From Flammeovirga sp. SJP92 (GTDB lineage Bacteria; Bacteroidota; Bacteroidia; Cytophagales; Flammeovirgaceae), in contig NZ_LQAQ01000093.1 of the NCBI RefSeq assembly GCF_001583495.1, positions 248,001 to 312,000 on the forward strand: DNA of 64,000 bases, given 5' to 3'. This document shows, piece by piece, positions 1 through 10,565 of this stretch (its first letter is position 1; every line of letters starts with the position of its first letter). The position numbers were made by a program, and so were the translations under genes. Below the pieces are notes generated by a model, which ran no database searches, was not told the DNA's origin, and saw only the letters and a list, made by a program, of their open reading frames with translations.

Positions 1-1860
1 TTTAAAACCATCTGTTGTATCTACCATCGTTTGAATACGGACTTTTCCATCTTTAGAAAGCTTATCACCTGTCATCAAAACACAATAAGACTGCTCTGCC
101 CCTCTACCAACACGACCTCTTAATTGATGCAACTGTGCTAAACCAAATTTCTCAGCATTTTCGATAATCATAATAGAGGCATTCGGGACATTTACACCTA
201 CTTCAATTACAGTAGTGGCTACCATAATATGGGTTTTACCATCGGCGAAACGTTGCATCTCAGCATCCTTGTCAGCGGGTTTCATTCTGCCATGCACAAT
301 GCTGACTTTATATTCAGGAAAGGCTCTTGATACTGCTTCGTAACCTTCTTCTAGGTTTTTATAATCCAAAGTTTCTGATTCCTCAATTAATGGGTAAACG
401 ATATAAGCTTGACGACCTAATTCTATTTGCTCTTTCATAAAGCCAAATACTCTCAGTCTCCCTTTTTCAAACTTATGCCAAGTGATAATCGGTTTACGCC
501 CTGCCGGTAATTCGTCAATAATAGACACCTCCAAATCACCATAAACGGTCATTGCCAACGTTCTTGGAATAGGTGTCGCCGTCATCACCAACATATGAGG
601 CTTGGCTTTACTTTTCTTTTTCCAAAGCGCCGCTCTTTGTGCTACACCGAAACGGTGCTGTTCATCAATCACACAAAGTCCAAGATTATAAAAGTCTACT
701 TTATCTTCAATTAAAGCATGAGTACCTACAATAATTTTCAAAGAGCCATCTCTCAATGTCTCATCTATCACTCTTCTTTCCTTGGTTTTAGAGGAACCTG
801 TCAGCAATGCAATCGTTACTCCCATCTCATCTGCAAAAGGCTTCAACCCATTATAATGTTGTTGAGATAAAATTTCTGTAGGCGCCATCAACGCTGATTG
901 AGCATCATTATCGAGTGCCATCAACATACACATAAAAGCAACGATGGTTTTACCACTTCCCACGTCTCCTTGTAGTAAACGATTCATCTGATAGCCACTT
1001 CGCATGTCATTATAAATCTCTCTTACTACCCTTTTTTGTGCCCCTGTAAGGTCAAAAGGTAATTGTTCTTTATAAAAAAGGTTGAATGTTGGGATTTTCT
1101 CAAAAATCTGCCCTCTAAATTTATCTGTCCTTTTCCCTGCCTTTGATGCTATTATTTTTAACTGCAGAAAAAAGAGTTCTTCAAATTTTAAACGATACGA
1201 TGCTTGTGCTAAAGTTTCAGGTGATTTTGGAAAATGTGTCCAAGCAACCGCTAATCCTTTTGATATTAAATCATTTTCCTTGATAAGGTATTCCGGCAAT
1301 GTTTCAGAAATAGAACGGTACACATTTTCAAGCAAAGTCCTCGTCAACTTCGCCAGCATTTTAGAGTCCATTCCCTTATTTTTCATTTTCTCAGTGGTAT
1401 GATAAACAGGCACTAAACCACCTTTCTGCGTACGGGGTATTGAAGGATCGTATTCATCTAGTTCAGGATGTGAAAAAGACATTTTGGCACCAAATCGTTG
1501 AGGCTTTCCATAAAGGACATACCACTTCCCTACCGTCAATTTCTTTTCAATCCATTTCGCTCCTCTAAACCACACCAATTCAATCTCACCAGTTTCATCT
1601 GAAAAAGAGGCTACCAACCTTTTAGACCTTCCTTCTCCAACTGTATTCTTAAATGTTAGCCGACCTATTATTTGTACGGCTGTAGTATCATTGATTACTT
1701 CATCGACTTTGTAAAACCTTGTTCTATCCTCATGACGGAAAGGGTACTGCTCCAATAAATCGCCGAAAGTGTATACACCCAACTCTTTATTGAGAATCTC
1801 TGCCCTAACAGTCCCTACTCCTTTTAGATATTCAATTTTTGTATCAAAGATATTATTCAC
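1..1860 (-). CDS. recG: ATP-dependent DNA helicase RecG (3' end outside window)
   Basis: RecG remodels stalled replication forks and Holliday junctions in the cytoplasm. Translating the minus strand gives 620 continuous codons with no stop; the C-terminus lies beyond position 1. The N-terminal wedge/OB region is followed by Walker A GDVGSGKT, helicase motif II DEQHRFG, motif III VMTATPIPRTL, and late RecG motifs including TTVIEVGVNVPNA and QLRGRVGRG. The start is GTG at 1858-1860: an in-frame TAG lies four codons upstream and an AGAGGAAG sequence precedes the GTG. Family members are about 700 residues, so roughly 80 are missing. It is divergent from the T9SS peptidase gene across a 122-bp spacer. 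The identification is very secure. Confidence 0.95.
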   Translation of the reverse strand, partial: MNNIFDTKIEYLKGVGTVRAEILNKELGVYTFGDLLEQYPFRHEDRTRFYKVDEVINDTTAVQIIGRLTFKNTVGEGRSKRLVASFSDETGEIELVWFRGAKWIEKKLTVGKWYVLYGKPQRFGAKMSFSHPELDEYDPSIPRTQKGGLVPVYHTTEKMKNKGMDSKMLAKLTRTLLENVYRSISETLPEYLIKENDLISKGLAVAWTHFPKSPETLAQASYRLKFEELFFLQLKIIASKAGKRTDKFRGQIFEKIPTFNLFYKEQLPFDLTGAQKRVVREIYNDMRSGYQMNRLLQGDVGSGKTIVAFMCMLMALDNDAQSALMAPTEILSQQHYNGLKPFADEMGVTIALLTGSSKTKERRVIDETLRDGSLKIIVGTHALIEDKVDFYNLGLCVIDEQHRFGVAQRAALWKKKSKAKPHMLVMTATPIPRTLAMTVYGDLEVSIIDELPAGRKPIITWHKFEKGRLRVFGFMKEQIELGRQAYIVYPLIEESETLDYKNLEEGYEAVSRAFPEYKVSIVHGRMKPADKDAEMQRFADGKTHIMVATTVIEVGVNVPNASIMIIENAEKFGLAQLHQLRGRVGRGAEQSYCVLMTGDKLSKDGKVRIQTMVDTTDGFK

Positions 1861-1982
1861 TTGCTTCCTCTAGGTTTCCTTAAAATTATTATCAGTCAAC
1901 AGCTCGAAATTAGTAGATTATTGCGAGAATATGTTAATTTTAAAAAACGCTTTTTTATTAAATCATTATTCTGCCGTTTACA

Positions 1983-4900
1983 ATGCGATTATTACTCATC
2001 GTAACTCTATTTTTTCTAAATCTCCTCTCCGTATTTTCTCAAACTCCTATTGCTGACATCAACGCTTGGAGAGAAAAAACAAGAAATACTACTTTCTATA
2101 AAATGGAAGTAAGAGAATATGGCATTTACAGAATTACATATACTGAACTTCTTGGAGCAAATTATCCTGTAAATAATGTCCTTCTATCAGACATCAGAAT
2201 GTTTAGAAGAGGGCAAGAAGTGGCCATTAATATACAAGATAATAATAGAAATAACCGTCTTGATGATGGAGACTATATTGAATTTTATGGTCAACCTAAT
2301 GATGGGGAAACTGACAGATATTTATTCAGAGATATCAATGATTTTGTCAACCCTTATGAACCTATTTACTCTAAAACAGCCGTATACTTTTTAAGTACTT
2401 CAGCATTATCTGGCAGTGCACCTTTACGAATTCAAAATAGTAATGTAGATAGCAATGGCGCCACTGAGGTAGAATATCATTGGTATACTGAGACCTACAG
2501 AGATACGCCAACAGAAAAAAGCTTTGAGTTCAGGAAATCTTTCAGTCAAGGAGAATCTACCAATGGAAGTTCACGTACTTCATTCAGTTCTGCTTTTAGA
2601 GGGCCTCGTTCTTGGACTACTTATGAAAACAGGAACAAAACTGGCATTGTCAATTTTCAACTCAGGACAAATAATTTCTTCTCAAGTGCCCCTAATACAT
2701 ACCTTCAATTAGAAAGTAGAGTAATGAATTACTCTTACAGAACTGCAGATATTGATTTCCAAATAGGAAATGCTGAAGGAAACACAAGCACAAGAGACTC
2801 TCAATTTATCAACAGATATGAGGTAAGTACAAACATAAGTGTACAGCTTTCTAATGCTGATTTTTCTGATGCTAATAGAAGCACTTTTGTACAACTCGTC
2901 AACAATCTCAACGGAAGTGGGTCGGATTTCAATCAAATGGGTGTGTTATACTTTAATTTAACTTATCCTCAAGCTCACTCTGCTATCACTACAGACCAAG
3001 ACATCCCTTTTACTCTTTTTCCAAATTCAAAAAATATAATTTCTGCTCCGCAAAATGGAGGTGGTAATTTTTATGATATAAGCAATGTAAATTCTCCCAT
3101 CTTATTACAGAAAAATTCCAGTGGCTCAAGAGATCAATCTGTTGTTGACAATAATAATGGACAAAGAGTAGACCTTTACTATAGCGTAGTTCCAAAAAAT
3201 GTCAATGCTTTAACCTTAGCAGAGTTTGAATTTACAGACAACAGCCTTTCATATGACTACCTTATCATTTCCCATCCTGCTTTAAGACAACCTTCTAATT
3301 CATTTAATGATCCTGTTGAAACGTATGCTAATTATAGAGCATCCGTAAGCGGTGGCAATAGAGCAGTTTATGTCGCTGACATCATCAAACTCTACAATAC
3401 TTTTTCTTGGGGAGAACAAACTCCTATTGCCGTCAGAAACTGTATTGACCTGCTTCGATCTGAGCAATTAGAATATGTTCTTATTTTGGGAAAAGGTTTA
3501 GACCTTGATGTTGATCCTTATGAAAGTAATCCAACTGGCGAACGTGCTTTTCATTATATTCCATCTTATGGTTTTCCAGCTGCCGATAATGCTTATATGA
3601 TGGGCTTTGACGGTAATGAAGTAGGTATACTTCCAATTGGTAGAATTTCCGCTCACGAACCTCAAGTGATTGAAGACTATTTCAACAAGGTGCAGGAGCA
3701 TGAAAGTTTAGCGTTTGATGCATTATGGCGAAAAAGAGCACTTCACCTTAGTGGAGGAGCAAGTTTAAGTGAACAAGAACGATTCAAAGGAATTGTTGAT
3801 GGTTATAAAAATATTTTTGTTGATACCTTAGAAGGAGGTAGTGTAACCACAATCAGCAGGCAAAGTGAAGGCGCTATTGAATTCATTGATGTTACAGATG
3901 TGGTGAATGACGGCATCAGCTTAATGACTTTTTATGGTCACTCTTCTGCACTGGATGCAGACATTGATATTGGATTAGCGAGTGATCCTTCAAGAGGCTA
4001 TCAAAATAAAGGATTATATCCACTGATTAATATGATTGGCTGTGGTGGAGGTAACCTTTTCACAACTAGAAAATCATGGGGTGAAGATTGGATTGAAACG
4101 CCCGACAAAGGATCAATTGGTTTTATCTCTAAAAGTGGTTTAGGAAGTAGCAGGCTCTTAGAAAACTACGGAACAAACTTTTATGAGGCTTTCTTCAAAG
4201 ATCAAATCGGATTACCCATAGGAGACCATATCATTAAAGCTCAAACTGATGCTTTAAATGGAAGTTCTTCTATTTCTAACATCGCAGTTGTGGAACAAAC
4301 GGGCCTTCAAGGTGATCCTTTATTACAGATTTCTCCTGCTCAACCTGATTATGCTGTTGCTGATAACAACGTAAGTGTCAGCCCTCAAAATGGCAGTGAG
4401 TTTTCTGTTGATGACAACTTCTTCAGAGTTCAAGTAGTGGTCAATAACTTTGGTAAAGCACTCGGTAATCAAACACTTTATGTTCAGGTAAAAAGAACTT
4501 ATGGCAACGGAGCCAACTCTTTCAATTCTTTAATTGATAGTGTAAATGCCACTTACCTTTCAGATACGCTCTCTTTTGATTTTATCAATTCAGAGGAAGA
4601 TAAAATTCTTGGTGGAGGTGAAAACATTATTAGTGTAACAGTTGGTACTATACTGAATGAAAATGAGGTCTTAGTTGATGCAAATTTAGAATATAATGTC
4701 AACAACAATACAGGTTCTACAAGAGTTACTTTTTCCGACAATACTATTCGTTTTATACAACCTCTCGACTTGTCAGTACAACATGACTCTACTGTCAATT
4801 TTTATGCTTTTGACAATAGTTTCGAACAAAGAACCGAAGGTGACATCATTGAAATAGACATCTCAAAAGACAGCCTTTTCAGTACAATCGTACCTACTAC

Positions 4901-7244
4901 AACAACTCCAAAGCAATTAATCCATTATAAATTAAATCTGTATCATTTAAATGATTTCATCACCTCGGATACAACGGTCATTTATGCTCGTATTCGCCTA
5001 AAAGACAGAAATGGAAAAGTTTTTCCTTACAATAAAATTTCATTCACACACTTACCTAAAAGTTCTGGAGAAGGATGGAGTCAAAACAATAGCCATCAAA
5101 TGAGAGACAATCAACTGACAGCATTGATTTCAGAAGATGATGGACAGGGAGATGTAACATGGACTTTTCCTAACGAAAACCAAGTGATTACAGTAAAAAC
5201 AGGTGGTGCATCCTTTGGAGACGGTACATTCTATGAAGTGGAGGTCAATGGAGAAAAATTCGTCATCAATGGAGAATGTAATAATGGCGGAACATTGACA
5301 TTTATGATATTCGATCAAGGTTCAGGAGAAGTGATCACTGCTGATGCTTATCAATGGAATACAAGATACTGTGGCATCGGTTTCCCAAGTCAAGCTGCAA
5401 TTCAGTTAAGGCCGAATGACCTTCTAAGAACAACATGGCCACTTTCTGAATCCATCACTTATTACGGTCCCAATTCATTATTCATAGACCCTAAAACATC
5501 GAATTTAAAAGATGGGGATTTTGTATTGGCTTTTGCTTCTGGTAATTTCAACTTCCCTACCGCTCCATCTGACACAAACAGCGAAAACTACCAAGCTTAT
5601 CTATTAAATAAAGAGGCAATGCATTTTGCTGGTTTTGATACAGCTGCTATCTACAATATTCCTCAAGGAGTGCCTTTTATTGGTTGGACAAAGTTCAATG
5701 CTGATCAACCACAAGGCCAACTTATTATAGGTAGTACAACCAGTGATTTTCTAGAAGAAACTTTTAATATCCAACCGAATGTTAGTCAAGGTATTATTAG
5801 TACAACTCCAATAGGCAGGACTAACTTCTTTGAAAGATTATGGATGGATTTCAGTGCTATTTCAGGAGAGATTGAGACCATAATTCAAGGCATCACTTTT
5901 GATGACAAAGGGTCTTCTATCACCCAGAACATTTATACTTTCAAAGGAGAAACGCCTTCTAACGGCCTTGATCTACAAAGAATTCCTTCCATTAATGAAT
6001 ACAATTACATTGGACTAAGAACTACTCTTACGGATACTTCTTCAGCAAGAGTTCCTTCACAATTACAACACATCAGAGTATCCTACAACACATTACCTGA
6101 AGCAGTACTGACATATCAGGATATCACTGACCAAACCAATATAAAAGAAGTACAACAAGGACAAGATATTGAGTATGAATATCTATTACAGAACATTTCA
6201 ACTCAACCTTTTAAAGAAGAGGTACCAACAGTACTTACCTATAAAACAGATGGTAAAATCATTTCTGATACGATCAGCATACCTCCACTTATTGCAGGCG
6301 GTCAGTATAATTTTAAAATAAAACCAGATACATGGCGTGACCAACTTACAGGAAATGTATCTCTATCATTAGTTACAAATCCAGATATAAAACTGCTTGA
6401 AAATTTTTATAACAACAACTCTGTCAACTCTAGTTTTAGAGTAGCTGTTGATAATACAAATCCACTTATTGAAGTCCTTTTTGACGGTCAAAGGATCATT
6501 AGTGGTGATATTGTTTCTCCTACAGCAGAAGTTTCAATCAGTCTCATTGATGAAAACGAATTTCTTAGATTAGAAGACCATACAGATGACCCTTTAGCAA
6601 ACCTTTTGTCCTTATCTATCAAAAATGAGGAAGATGATAATTTCCATGTATTGGATTCTCTCTTATTCTCTTTTGAAAATGTTGGAAGTAAAAATCATAT
6701 CATTGCATCACTCCCACTCAATCAATTGGTGAATGTAAATCATATTGACACCGATGGAAGTTTGGCTGACGGTGTGTATACATTAAAGGTCGAAGGAAGA
6801 GATGTAACTGGTAATGGAGCCGGTAATGGTTCTGATGAATCTGCAAACCAAAGACCTTTCTTATTGATGAAATTTGAAATCAGTAAAGAATCTACTATTA
6901 CCAATTTCTATCCTTATCCTAACCCATTTTCCGACAAAGTAAGATTCGTTTTTCAAGTTACAGGTGTTGAAGCACCTGATCAGATCAAAATTCAAATTAT
7001 GACTGTGACAGGCAGAGTAGTAAAAGAGATTTTCCAAGACGAATTAGGTCCAATAAGGATTGGTACTAATGTTTCTGAATATGCTTGGGACGGTAGAGAT
7101 GAATTTGGAGATCAACTGGCCAACGGTGTTTACTTATACAGAGTGATCATTCCTCAAAAAAATAATGGAGAATACCAGCACCGAAAAACCAGCAAAGACA
7201 ACCTTTTCAAACACAATATTGGAAAGTTATACCTACTCCGATAA
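1983..7244 (+). CDS. PorU-like C25 family cysteine peptidase of the type IX secretion system
   Basis: This 1753-residue protein has a signal peptide (residues 1-20) and a peptidase C25 (gingipain-like) core at roughly 410-800. The catalytic pair is visible as H653 in FYGHSSALD and C687 in MIGCGGGN. The C-terminus from about 1640 (YPYPNPFSDK, then EYAWDGRDEFGDQLANGVYLYRV) is the FlgD-Ig-like end typical of PorU-type proteins. In T9SS, PorU removes the C-terminal sorting domain and attaches cargo to the cell surface. Canonical PorU is nearer 1100-1300 residues, so this longer form fits the PorU2-type variant better, but that assignment is from memory of the families. It is a single gene, followed 55 bp later by a membrane protein gene. 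Confidence 0.82.
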   Translation: MRLLLIVTLFFLNLLSVFSQTPIADINAWREKTRNTTFYKMEVREYGIYRITYTELLGANYPVNNVLLSDIRMFRRGQEVAINIQDNNRNNRLDDGDYIEFYGQPNDGETDRYLFRDINDFVNPYEPIYSKTAVYFLSTSALSGSAPLRIQNSNVDSNGATEVEYHWYTETYRDTPTEKSFEFRKSFSQGESTNGSSRTSFSSAFRGPRSWTTYENRNKTGIVNFQLRTNNFFSSAPNTYLQLESRVMNYSYRTADIDFQIGNAEGNTSTRDSQFINRYEVSTNISVQLSNADFSDANRSTFVQLVNNLNGSGSDFNQMGVLYFNLTYPQAHSAITTDQDIPFTLFPNSKNIISAPQNGGGNFYDISNVNSPILLQKNSSGSRDQSVVDNNNGQRVDLYYSVVPKNVNALTLAEFEFTDNSLSYDYLIISHPALRQPSNSFNDPVETYANYRASVSGGNRAVYVADIIKLYNTFSWGEQTPIAVRNCIDLLRSEQLEYVLILGKGLDLDVDPYESNPTGERAFHYIPSYGFPAADNAYMMGFDGNEVGILPIGRISAHEPQVIEDYFNKVQEHESLAFDALWRKRALHLSGGASLSEQERFKGIVDGYKNIFVDTLEGGSVTTISRQSEGAIEFIDVTDVVNDGISLMTFYGHSSALDADIDIGLASDPSRGYQNKGLYPLINMIGCGGGNLFTTRKSWGEDWIETPDKGSIGFISKSGLGSSRLLENYGTNFYEAFFKDQIGLPIGDHIIKAQTDALNGSSSISNIAVVEQTGLQGDPLLQISPAQPDYAVADNNVSVSPQNGSEFSVDDNFFRVQVVVNNFGKALGNQTLYVQVKRTYGNGANSFNSLIDSVNATYLSDTLSFDFINSEEDKILGGGENIISVTVGTILNENEVLVDANLEYNVNNNTGSTRVTFSDNTIRFIQPLDLSVQHDSTVNFYAFDNSFEQRTEGDIIEIDISKDSLFSTIVPTTTTPKQLIHYKLNLYHLNDFITSDTTVIYARIRLKDRNGKVFPYNKISFTHLPKSSGEGWSQNNSHQMRDNQLTALISEDDGQGDVTWTFPNENQVITVKTGGASFGDGTFYEVEVNGEKFVINGECNNGGTLTFMIFDQGSGEVITADAYQWNTRYCGIGFPSQAAIQLRPNDLLRTTWPLSESITYYGPNSLFIDPKTSNLKDGDFVLAFASGNFNFPTAPSDTNSENYQAYLLNKEAMHFAGFDTAAIYNIPQGVPFIGWTKFNADQPQGQLIIGSTTSDFLEETFNIQPNVSQGIISTTPIGRTNFFERLWMDFSAISGEIETIIQGITFDDKGSSITQNIYTFKGETPSNGLDLQRIPSINEYNYIGLRTTLTDTSSARVPSQLQHIRVSYNTLPEAVLTYQDITDQTNIKEVQQGQDIEYEYLLQNISTQPFKEEVPTVLTYKTDGKIISDTISIPPLIAGGQYNFKIKPDTWRDQLTGNVSLSLVTNPDIKLLENFYNNNSVNSSFRVAVDNTNPLIEVLFDGQRIISGDIVSPTAEVSISLIDENEFLRLEDHTDDPLANLLSLSIKNEEDDNFHVLDSLLFSFENVGSKNHIIASLPLNQLVNVNHIDTDGSLADGVYTLKVEGRDVTGNGAGNGSDESANQRPFLLMKFEISKESTITNFYPYPNPFSDKVRFVFQVTGVEAPDQIKIQIMTVTGRVVKEIFQDELGPIRIGTNVSEYAWDGRDEFGDQLANGVYLYRVIIPQKNNGEYQHRKTSKDNLFKHNIGKLYLLR

Positions 7245-7299
7245 ACTAATTTTAAAACATTCTCATTCAAGATATTTCATTGAAAGAGATTGATTTTTT

Positions 7300-9378
7300 A
7301 TGACAAAGAAAATAATTACTAAACATCCTCAGTTTCTATTAGGGTTGATTTTTCTATGGTGCATACTTTTTTTCATCTTTAAGGAAATCATTTACAACCC
7401 TAACCTTCATTTTTTATATAAAGGCGGTGATGCTTTAAAAAACTACTTCCTTTTTGCCTTTGTTTCAAAGTATGGAAATTTAGAGCATATCAACTTTCCA
7501 TTTGGAGAATCCTTGTTATATACAGATTCAGTACTATTGCTGAGTTGCTTCAATAGCTTCATTTCAAAAAATATAATTGATATATCTGATTACAGTATCG
7601 GGATTTTACATGTCGAAATGCTTTTGGTGTTTATTGTAAGTTACACTTATTGTTATAAGATATTTCGATATTATCAGCTTGACAAGGTAACAGCAGTTGT
7701 CGGGAGTTTATTATTAGCATTAGGTGCTCCCTCTAATAGTAGAATTCTACTTCATTTTGGTTTATTCTTTACGGGGCTTTTACCTTTCTTGATTTACCAA
7801 TTAATTACCTTCTCTTCTAATAAAAGAAAGAACGGCCTGATTATTCTCTTATTCAGTTTTGGAAGCTTTTTCCTTCATGGCTATGTTGGTACTCTATTTT
7901 CTGGATTAGTCATCTTTTATTTTCTGACTGAAAGTGTTGTAAAGAAAAGTTTCAACTTTATCTACACTCTTTTAGGTATTCTACCAACTTTAGTTTTCAC
8001 ATCTGCCGTTTATTTATCTGACGAGAATTTATGGAGAAGTCAGCATCCTGTTGGGTTATTCGATTATGCAATCAATATTAATAGAATTAAGCCCTTTACC
8101 TTATGGGACTCAATTTCTGTTCATGAAAACCTACAGTTCAACATATGGTTTTATGTTTTGGTGCTATTTTTACTATTAACGTTTTACCGAAGACAAAAAA
8201 GTCATCTCAATTTGCCATTATTACTTACTGGAATTTTCTTTATTATTTATGCCACATCTTTGTTTCTCCGATTCCAGCTTGTATTAGAATTTTTACCGCA
8301 ACTCGAACAAACTCGTGACCTACAGCGTTTCGGCTGGGTATCCTATTTCGTTATTGCTATCAGTGTTATTCAATTTGGCTATTCTTATTTCAATAGAAAA
8401 CTTCTACTCCTCATTTTATGTATAGGAATATTGGAATCTATTTACTTTATGACAGAAATAAAAAAGGAGATTCATTTTGAAGAAAATATTTTCAATCTTC
8501 AAAACTATGATTTCAAAAATAACTTAGAAGATAAAATTACAGCCTCAATTATTTATCAAACTGATACTACAAGCAAACGGTCAAAACTAGCCGATTTACA
8601 ATATCAACTAGCCCTTAAATATGGAATTTCTCCGATCAATAATTATCTATCAAGGCACAGTATTGAAGAGAGAAATATACAAAAGCAATTCACTACTCCT
8701 TTTATAAAAGAAGTAAAGCCTTCCATTTTGAAGTATATCAACCAAGAAGAAAAAATAATTATTTTAGGAGATACATTGAGTAAAAAGTATAATGAGCTAA
8801 AGATCGTAAATCAGCTTGTCTACACTTCTACAATAAAAGATTTCATTCCTACTCCAATAAGTATAGATTCTTTAAGAAAAAAAGCTCTTTATGTAGACCC
8901 ACTAAGTAAGAATAGTATTTCTGAAATCACCAACAGTAATAAACAAGGGCTACAAATCTCTGCTTTTTATAAAGGAAAAATCACTTCAATTCCATTAGAT
9001 GAACTAAAGACTGCTCAGGAATATAAACTGAATATCTGGCTCTATCATTTTCATCAAGACAGTCTCTTATTTGACAAATTAACATTGTATCAAGGTGAAA
9101 ATAAAATTGGAGAGAATAACAACTTCGAGTCTTATGACATGCTGAGTGAAAAATGGGGAATGCTAAGTTTGAACTTTACTTTGCAAGAAAAAAAGACTGA
9201 TTCATTAACACTATTCGCTGAGAGATCATTCAAGAAATCTCAATTCATATTAGACAGATTATCAGAAAAAAGAAACTTACAAAAGATAAGACAGCAACCT
9301 TTGTTTTTTAATGAATTGACAATTTTTGAGGTTTCTTCCAATAAAAAGACAAAAGTAAAAAAAGGACAGGATAAATAG
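7300..9378 (+). CDS. Multi-pass membrane protein, possible GT-C-type glycosyltransferase
   Basis: This protein has 692 residues. The first ~390 form about ten hydrophobic segments, starting with residues 9-28, and the last ~300 are soluble and lysine-rich. The early extracytoplasmic loop holds GGDALKNYFLF and FPFGESLLYTDS, a pattern that recurs in large Bacteroidota membrane proteins with a GT-C-like layout. No catalytic motif can be named with certainty, so the function is unknown. The ATG lies 55 bp after the PorU-like gene, so co-transcription is possible. The last 71 bases overlap the 3' end of the convergent membrane protein gene on the other strand. Confidence 0.6.
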   Translation: MTKKIITKHPQFLLGLIFLWCILFFIFKEIIYNPNLHFLYKGGDALKNYFLFAFVSKYGNLEHINFPFGESLLYTDSVLLLSCFNSFISKNIIDISDYSIGILHVEMLLVFIVSYTYCYKIFRYYQLDKVTAVVGSLLLALGAPSNSRILLHFGLFFTGLLPFLIYQLITFSSNKRKNGLIILLFSFGSFFLHGYVGTLFSGLVIFYFLTESVVKKSFNFIYTLLGILPTLVFTSAVYLSDENLWRSQHPVGLFDYAININRIKPFTLWDSISVHENLQFNIWFYVLVLFLLLTFYRRQKSHLNLPLLLTGIFFIIYATSLFLRFQLVLEFLPQLEQTRDLQRFGWVSYFVIAISVIQFGYSYFNRKLLLLILCIGILESIYFMTEIKKEIHFEENIFNLQNYDFKNNLEDKITASIIYQTDTTSKRSKLADLQYQLALKYGISPINNYLSRHSIEERNIQKQFTTPFIKEVKPSILKYINQEEKIIILGDTLSKKYNELKIVNQLVYTSTIKDFIPTPISIDSLRKKALYVDPLSKNSISEITNSNKQGLQISAFYKGKITSIPLDELKTAQEYKLNIWLYHFHQDSLLFDKLTLYQGENKIGENNNFESYDMLSEKWGMLSLNFTLQEKKTDSLTLFAERSFKKSQFILDRLSEKRNLQKIRQQPLFFNELTIFEVSSNKKTKVKKGQDK

Positions 9379-10471
9379 GCATCAAAAATCTACCATCCCA
9401 ATCCACAACGGAACACCCCACAATAAGGACATGACACAAAACAAAAATAAGCAAGATCTTACTGATGATATTATTGAGTTTACCTTTCACCCCAGCGACC
9501 AAGAGCATAGAATAAAGTGGGAGAAGAATAATGATTGAGTTCAGATTATGAGCAAGCGACCAATACGGTCTGACATGTGCTAAAAAGAAGAAGATTTTAG
9601 TTAAAAAGAGCTTGAACCAAAACGTAAAATTGTGATTAATGAATTGAAGAGTCTCCCAAAAAGTATCATCACCTACTTTATTCAATACTAATGTAGAATT
9701 TGGCTTCAGTTGCAGGTAAGGATATTCAGCAAGCACTGAAGGATAACCTGATATATTGTATACTATATCACCTTTAATGTAATCCGATGGAATTTCGAAT
9801 GTCAGTAGCATATACTTGATCAAAAACACTATTCCTATTCCCAAAAAAGGAACTAAGATGTAAATATACTTTCGATAAACTTTGTACTTCATCAGTATCA
9901 TCAAACAGAGGAAAATCAATGAAATGATAATCGATACTCCTGTGGGCTTGATAAAGGCGACATACATTGAACCTGTAAAACATAAAAAATAACGAAACCT
10001 AGAACGTTTTTGATAGAGCAAAAGAAAAAGGTAAATCAATACAATGACGCTCGAAATATATAGGCTCTCACATAATATATAGGAATTCCATGACACGATC
10101 TCAAAATTGAAGAGATAGATTAAAGTCAAAATTGTGGAGATTTTATATTGCTTTGTGATGATGAAAATCGACTCAAATAATAGAAATATTGAGCAAAAGG
10201 AAATTAAGTATTGAATGAAAACGACAAAAAGTAGATGATCAAAAATGGACCTTAGGAGTGATAAAAAAAGTATATACCCCAAGTACCAGAAATTGTGTCC
10301 TTGATTTACAATAAGATCATAAACATTTTCTGATGACAACAAATATCTCCCGGAGTCTATCACTACTTTCACCCCATACTTGTTATATGCCACAATACTA
10401 AGTATCAAGTATAGACTACTTAAAATACAATAGATCTCTTTTCTAGATTTTAAAAGGTTAAGAGCATTCAC
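9308..10471 (-). CDS. Multi-pass membrane protein, GT39/GT-C-like glycosyltransferase candidate
   Basis: This 387-residue protein has about ten predicted membrane segments. Two features resemble lipid-sugar-using GT-C enzymes: an acidic residue in the first outer loop (VVIDSGRYLL) and a late WDGRFLMPIYPVLFLL segment, similar to the closing R-x-x-x-P region of that fold. The identification is inference from topology only. The start is GTG at 10469-10471, supported by a good GGAGGT Shine-Dalgarno sequence about nine bases upstream; an ATG four bases further in is out of frame. Its final 71 bases overlap the convergent gene ending at 9378. No operon partner is visible. Confidence 0.55.
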   Translation of the reverse strand: MNALNLLKSRKEIYCILSSLYLILSIVAYNKYGVKVVIDSGRYLLSSENVYDLIVNQGHNFWYLGYILFLSLLRSIFDHLLFVVFIQYLISFCSIFLLFESIFIITKQYKISTILTLIYLFNFEIVSWNSYILCESLYISSVIVLIYLFLLLYQKRSRFRYFLCFTGSMYVAFIKPTGVSIIISLIFLCLMILMKYKVYRKYIYILVPFLGIGIVFLIKYMLLTFEIPSDYIKGDIVYNISGYPSVLAEYPYLQLKPNSTLVLNKVGDDTFWETLQFINHNFTFWFKLFLTKIFFFLAHVRPYWSLAHNLNSIIILLPLYSMLLVAGVKGKLNNIISKILLIFVLCHVLIVGCSVVDWDGRFLMPIYPVLFLLLSFYWKKPQKLSIH

Positions 10472-10493
10472 TTTTTTCTACCTCCATTAAAAG

Positions 10494-10534
10494 AAAAAAG
10501 TACCTCATCACAATTATGAATAAGGTACTTTTTT
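10494..10534 (-). terminator. Rho-independent terminator after the SpoIIE-domain gene
   Basis: The arms AAAAAAGTACCT and AGGTACTTTTTT form a 12-bp stem around an 18-nt loop. The T-run follows on the minus strand, so it can end transcription of the phosphatase gene whose stop is at 10566. It sits just upstream of the next minus-strand gene (start 10471) and insulates it. Confidence 0.8.
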
Positions 10535-10565
10535 AATAAAATATATTTTATCAATAGGTGACGTA

